Positions 61,001-64,000 of a stretch of DNA of 64,000 nucleotides are shown here, one piece after another. Positions within the stretch are counted from its first letter, which is position 1; each line of letters opens with the position of its first letter. Location of the stretch: assembly GCA_003952965.2 (NCBI GenBank), contig CM025850.1, positions 33,354,171-33,418,170 of the forward strand, written 5' to 3'. A program made the position numbers and the translations under genes. The notes under the pieces are model-generated. The model searched no databases and was not told the DNA's origin. It worked only from the letters and a program-made list of their open reading frames with translations. Source of the stretch: Morella rubra. Lineage: Eukaryota > Streptophyta > Magnoliopsida > Fagales > Myricaceae.

Positions 61001-61529
61001 TAATTACAATTTTATTCTCAAACTAATGTTCGAATTCTTAAATACTCTATAAACTTTAATTCGATGCAACTCACTCTTATAAAATATATTTTTAAATACG
61101 ATTTTATATTTCAATTGACTGAAGTTGTATCCAACGGTTTTTATCCCACGTAACATACACGTCACCTTCTCTTTACGCGAAAAGACAATTGTATCTTTGT
61201 TTAAATCTTCCATAGTTTTCTATATTGTTTCTAGCAATTCCTAGAGCTAAAAAATAACATGTAGTTAGCTATTTTTTATTTTATTTTATTTTATATATAT
61301 ATAAGATGACTCACTTAGAATTTAGTTGATTAAATTTATCTTTTCAAATAAGAAGAAGGTCACGTGTCGTTTACGTAGAACGGAAACCATTTAATCTAAT
61401 AACTTCAGTAGGTTGGATATGAAAATCGCAAAGAGAAGTATAGTTTATAGAGGCGAGTTGCAACGAGTTAAAGTTTGTGAAGAGTATTTGAGAAACGAGT
61501 GATAGTTTGAGAGAGAAAATTGTAATTAA
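61001..61529. repeat. MITE-like foldback element, about 530 bp
   Basis: The left arm begins TTACAATTTTATTCTCAAAC and the right arm, reverse-complemented, begins TTACAATTTTCTCTCTCAAA. The match continues through AAATACTC, CAACTC and ATCCAAC over about 150 bases. TA dinucleotides bound the ends, but a longer target duplication was not found. Confidence 0.65.
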
Positions 61530-61534
61530 CAAAA

Positions 61535-63075
61535 AAAAACATAAAGTAGCTTAGCAATTCTCATTAGGTGTGACCATAAAAGTATTTCAACTATAAAATA
61601 TTCGATTTAAACCTCAAGTTATTGTCCATTAGACAAATATGTCATCACAGCACTAACAATATCACCTTCAAGTCTCGGTCCATCTACTAGGTATTGACTC
61701 CCAAGTTACTGTAATTTTTCTTTTGATTAAGAAAATATTATAAGCTGTCATTTCAAGGGCTATCAATTTTGTGGGGAATTTCTGTTTTTTTCTTAGAAAA
61801 AAAAAAAGACTCCTTTCATTAGAGGAATTATTGACATACACAAATAAAGTGCCCAAAATACAGTCGACAAAAAAACGGGGACTCAAAATTGTTTAAATGA
61901 TATCAATTACTCTCCATTTACGCAAAGCTCTTGTCTACACTTAATCTAACCCCACTCACAAACCACCGCCATTGCTGTCAGTTAACGACTCGACGTTACT
62001 TCGTACTGACTTCTTTGATATTTCTCTATGAAGATGATTACGAGATTTCCAATTGACTCAACTTTGTACCGACTCCTCTTGCTCCTTTGAAGATCTTTAA
62101 GGGGATTTCACAACCTCAAATTAATCTTTCTAAAAAGAAAATATTTGTAGAACCCCCCGGCCGTCCTCTATTTCCTATACAATAAATTTGCTCAAAAAAT
62201 TATATTTTTATGAAACTGCAATTCAAGTCGATAGAATATATATTTATAGTAAATTAATAAAACATAGATTTTATTTTAAATATGAAAAGTACATATAAAT
62301 ATATGTATGTTTAAAAACAAAATTAAACATTGAGCTCAAATATTAAAAAGTCAAGAAAATTTTAAAACCTTTTTTGAATCCCTTTGGTCTTAATTCTCTT
62401 ATTTTCACCTATGTTCTAATTTCTTTCACATATTTAAAGAGAACATATTAAATAAAAGAGAGAAAACTAATTATTTTTAATGCCCACTGTACCTGCAATT
62501 GTGATAGATTTTTGTGATATATCTCTAAATAAAAAAAAATCTATTCCAAGTTAGAAAAGGATAATATATGGTTGGCCTACTAATATAAAGAGTATGGAGG
62601 CCAATGATCTTCGGTCCTTCAAAATCATCTCGATAAGTACCAATTAAGGAGATAAAACTCATGTAGGATTCCGCTATATACTAGAGTCCCACCTTCGAGC
62701 ACCCGAGCGTTCAGTCTTAACGTAATCATACCTCTTTGACTCTATAAAAAGGCAAGGTGCACGTCCCTAATTTTTATGCTCTGATTACTAGTTCTCCTAT
62801 ATTATTTTATAATCTCCCAAACTTAAAACATGAGAATTGAGGGAGTGTAACTTGCCTTTTTAAGTTGTAGATTATATTTATAATGTTTTCTCTTGTTGGT
62901 CCCTCTATTTATATTACATAAATGCGTATTGATCAGTACTATTATATTATGCGGCTCCAAACATTAATTTATAGTTCTGCCATTGCCCCCTTCTTACTAG
63001 CTCACATATGTGATATGTCTGTTGGTTTTCGGTGTATTATTTATGACCTATTTGGAGTTTTTTTTTTTTTTTCAA
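61535..63075. other. Spacer, no gene recognised
   Basis: AT-rich with T- and A-runs. The sequence at 61565-61690 has the wording of an MITE arm, but no partner was found. Confidence 0.4.
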
Positions 63076-63081
63076 AAAATA

Positions 63082-63436
63082 GAGTTAAATACATATTTCA
63101 CTCTTGAAGTACTGATTACTGTTACATTGTACCATAGATATATGATTTTAGTTCAATTTAACCGAGAATTGGGTAAAAAAATAAATTATACTTGTTGTAT
63201 GTCTTTTTTAGATTAAAAAATAATGAAATCAAATTAGTAGACTGAAAAAAGGCAAAAAAAAAAAAAAAAACTAGATACAATGCGTATGATTCCTTTATTA
63301 TTATTATTATTATGAAATTCTCAGTTTAATTTAACTCAAATCATACATATATCTAGTGCAATGTGATAGAAATCGATGATTCGAAAGTTAAATGTCTCAA
63401 AATTGATAATTTATAGTGTAAAATGTAAATTACCTC
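63082..63436. repeat. MITE-like foldback element, about 355 bp
   Basis: The left arm (GAGTTAAATACATATTTCAC, then CATTGTACCATAGATATATG) and the reverse complement of the right arm (GAGGTAATTTACATTTTACAC, then CATTGCACTAGATATATG) align. The core has an A-run and an ATT microsatellite (63295-63313). Flanking 9-mers do not match. Confidence 0.6.
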
Positions 63437-63901
63437 ATAGTTCAAGCATAAAAATTTAACCAAACAAAAATAGTAACGGGACAAATTAATTAGGAGGTAA
63501 GAATTAGGAACTAACTCACTATTCTAACTCTACAATTTAATTATTGCTCTTATGACATCCATAAATTGCTATATATAAGCACTAAAAAGCATAATTTAAG
63601 ATAGATAGATGTTATAAATGAACCCATTAGCTTATGGGTACGTTGTGGACAATAATTTCCGGGGGAGTTTCACAATATTTACGCAACTATTTTTTTCCTA
63701 ATATTTATTATGTACACAATTAATGGCTAGTACGCCTAAGATCATGGAAATGTATTTCCAAATTCTATCTGAACCGCAAGTCTAATTGGCTAAAAAAAAA
63801 ATCGACGTACTTAAATGGTCAACCATTAGTCGATCCAACAATTCGCTCCTTCGTATCTAAATATGAAGGCTTCATAGTTTTGTGACATCCTCTTTCTTGT
63901 C

Positions 63902-64000
63902 TTTTTTTGGTGGACAAGCAAATGCTTTCATTAATAAGGATATTACGTATATATAGCAGGCCAAAGACCTCCAAGTTGAAAATCACCAGAGTTGGCGGCC
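63902..64000 (-). mobile_element. LINE 3' end, continues beyond the window
   Basis: A short A-tail on the minus strand (seven T at 63902-63908) follows a 3' untranslated sequence ending AATGAAAGCATTTGCTTGTC. This is the usual close of plant L1-type LINEs and resembles the end of the LINE at 7783 in style. The coding part would lie to the right of the window. Confidence 0.5.

Noticed and set aside
1-64000. CRISPR arrays, bacterial operons, rRNA or tRNA genes
   Set aside because: None was seen by reading. The sequence is plant nuclear, and the only tRNA-related sequence noticed is the copia primer-binding site. A tRNAscan run would settle tRNAs.

Overview
This is plant nuclear DNA, most likely from a eudicot. 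The genes have spliced GT-AG introns, the spacers are AT-rich, and the window holds plant protein families (SAWADEE, ATL RING-H2, cytosolic HSC70 ending in EEVD, a plant HSP20-like protein). It is packed with plant transposons: Ty1/copia, CACTA, hAT, Mutator-like (MULE), L1-type LINEs and foldback MITEs. I cannot name the species.

Layout. 1-23.3 kb: a Ty1/copia fossil (1551-6389), the 3' part of a LINE (7783-9260), and a 5.3 kb CACTA element (9519-14800). The CACTA element carries a nested hAT-like element with a MYB gene fragment. Then comes a five-exon SAWADEE-domain gene on the minus strand (17686-22657). 23.3-36.9 kb: a 13.6 kb block bounded by inverted arms of about 470 bp. I read it as one large MULE carrying a decayed MuDR-type transposase, a second gene remnant with a GRF zinc finger, a solo LTR and two younger MULE-type elements with 9-bp target duplications. 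37.0-37.9 kb: a LINE relic.

39-47.8 kb is the conserved genic part. It holds a two-exon HSC70 gene (+) with a heat-shock element and TATA box, and a 501-aa HSP20-like (alpha-crystallin domain) gene (-) with its own leader exon. The two genes converge, their 3' ends separated by about 3.4 kb. 47.9-58.2 kb is gene-poor with several MITEs. 58.4-60.2 kb has two intronless ATL-type RING-H2 ubiquitin ligase genes in the same direction. 60.2-64 kb is gene-poor with two foldback elements and the 3' end of a LINE running off the window.

Five host genes look intact. A chaperone (HSC70) and a small-HSP-like protein are neighbours, but the sequence does not show that they work together. I found no sign of a bacterial-style operon, CRISPR or a new defence system. 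The most unusual items are the nested transposons with captured or associated host-like gene pieces: MYB in a hAT, GRF zinc finger in a MULE, and an acidic repeat in a smaller MULE. All coordinates of exons and transposon ends were read by eye.
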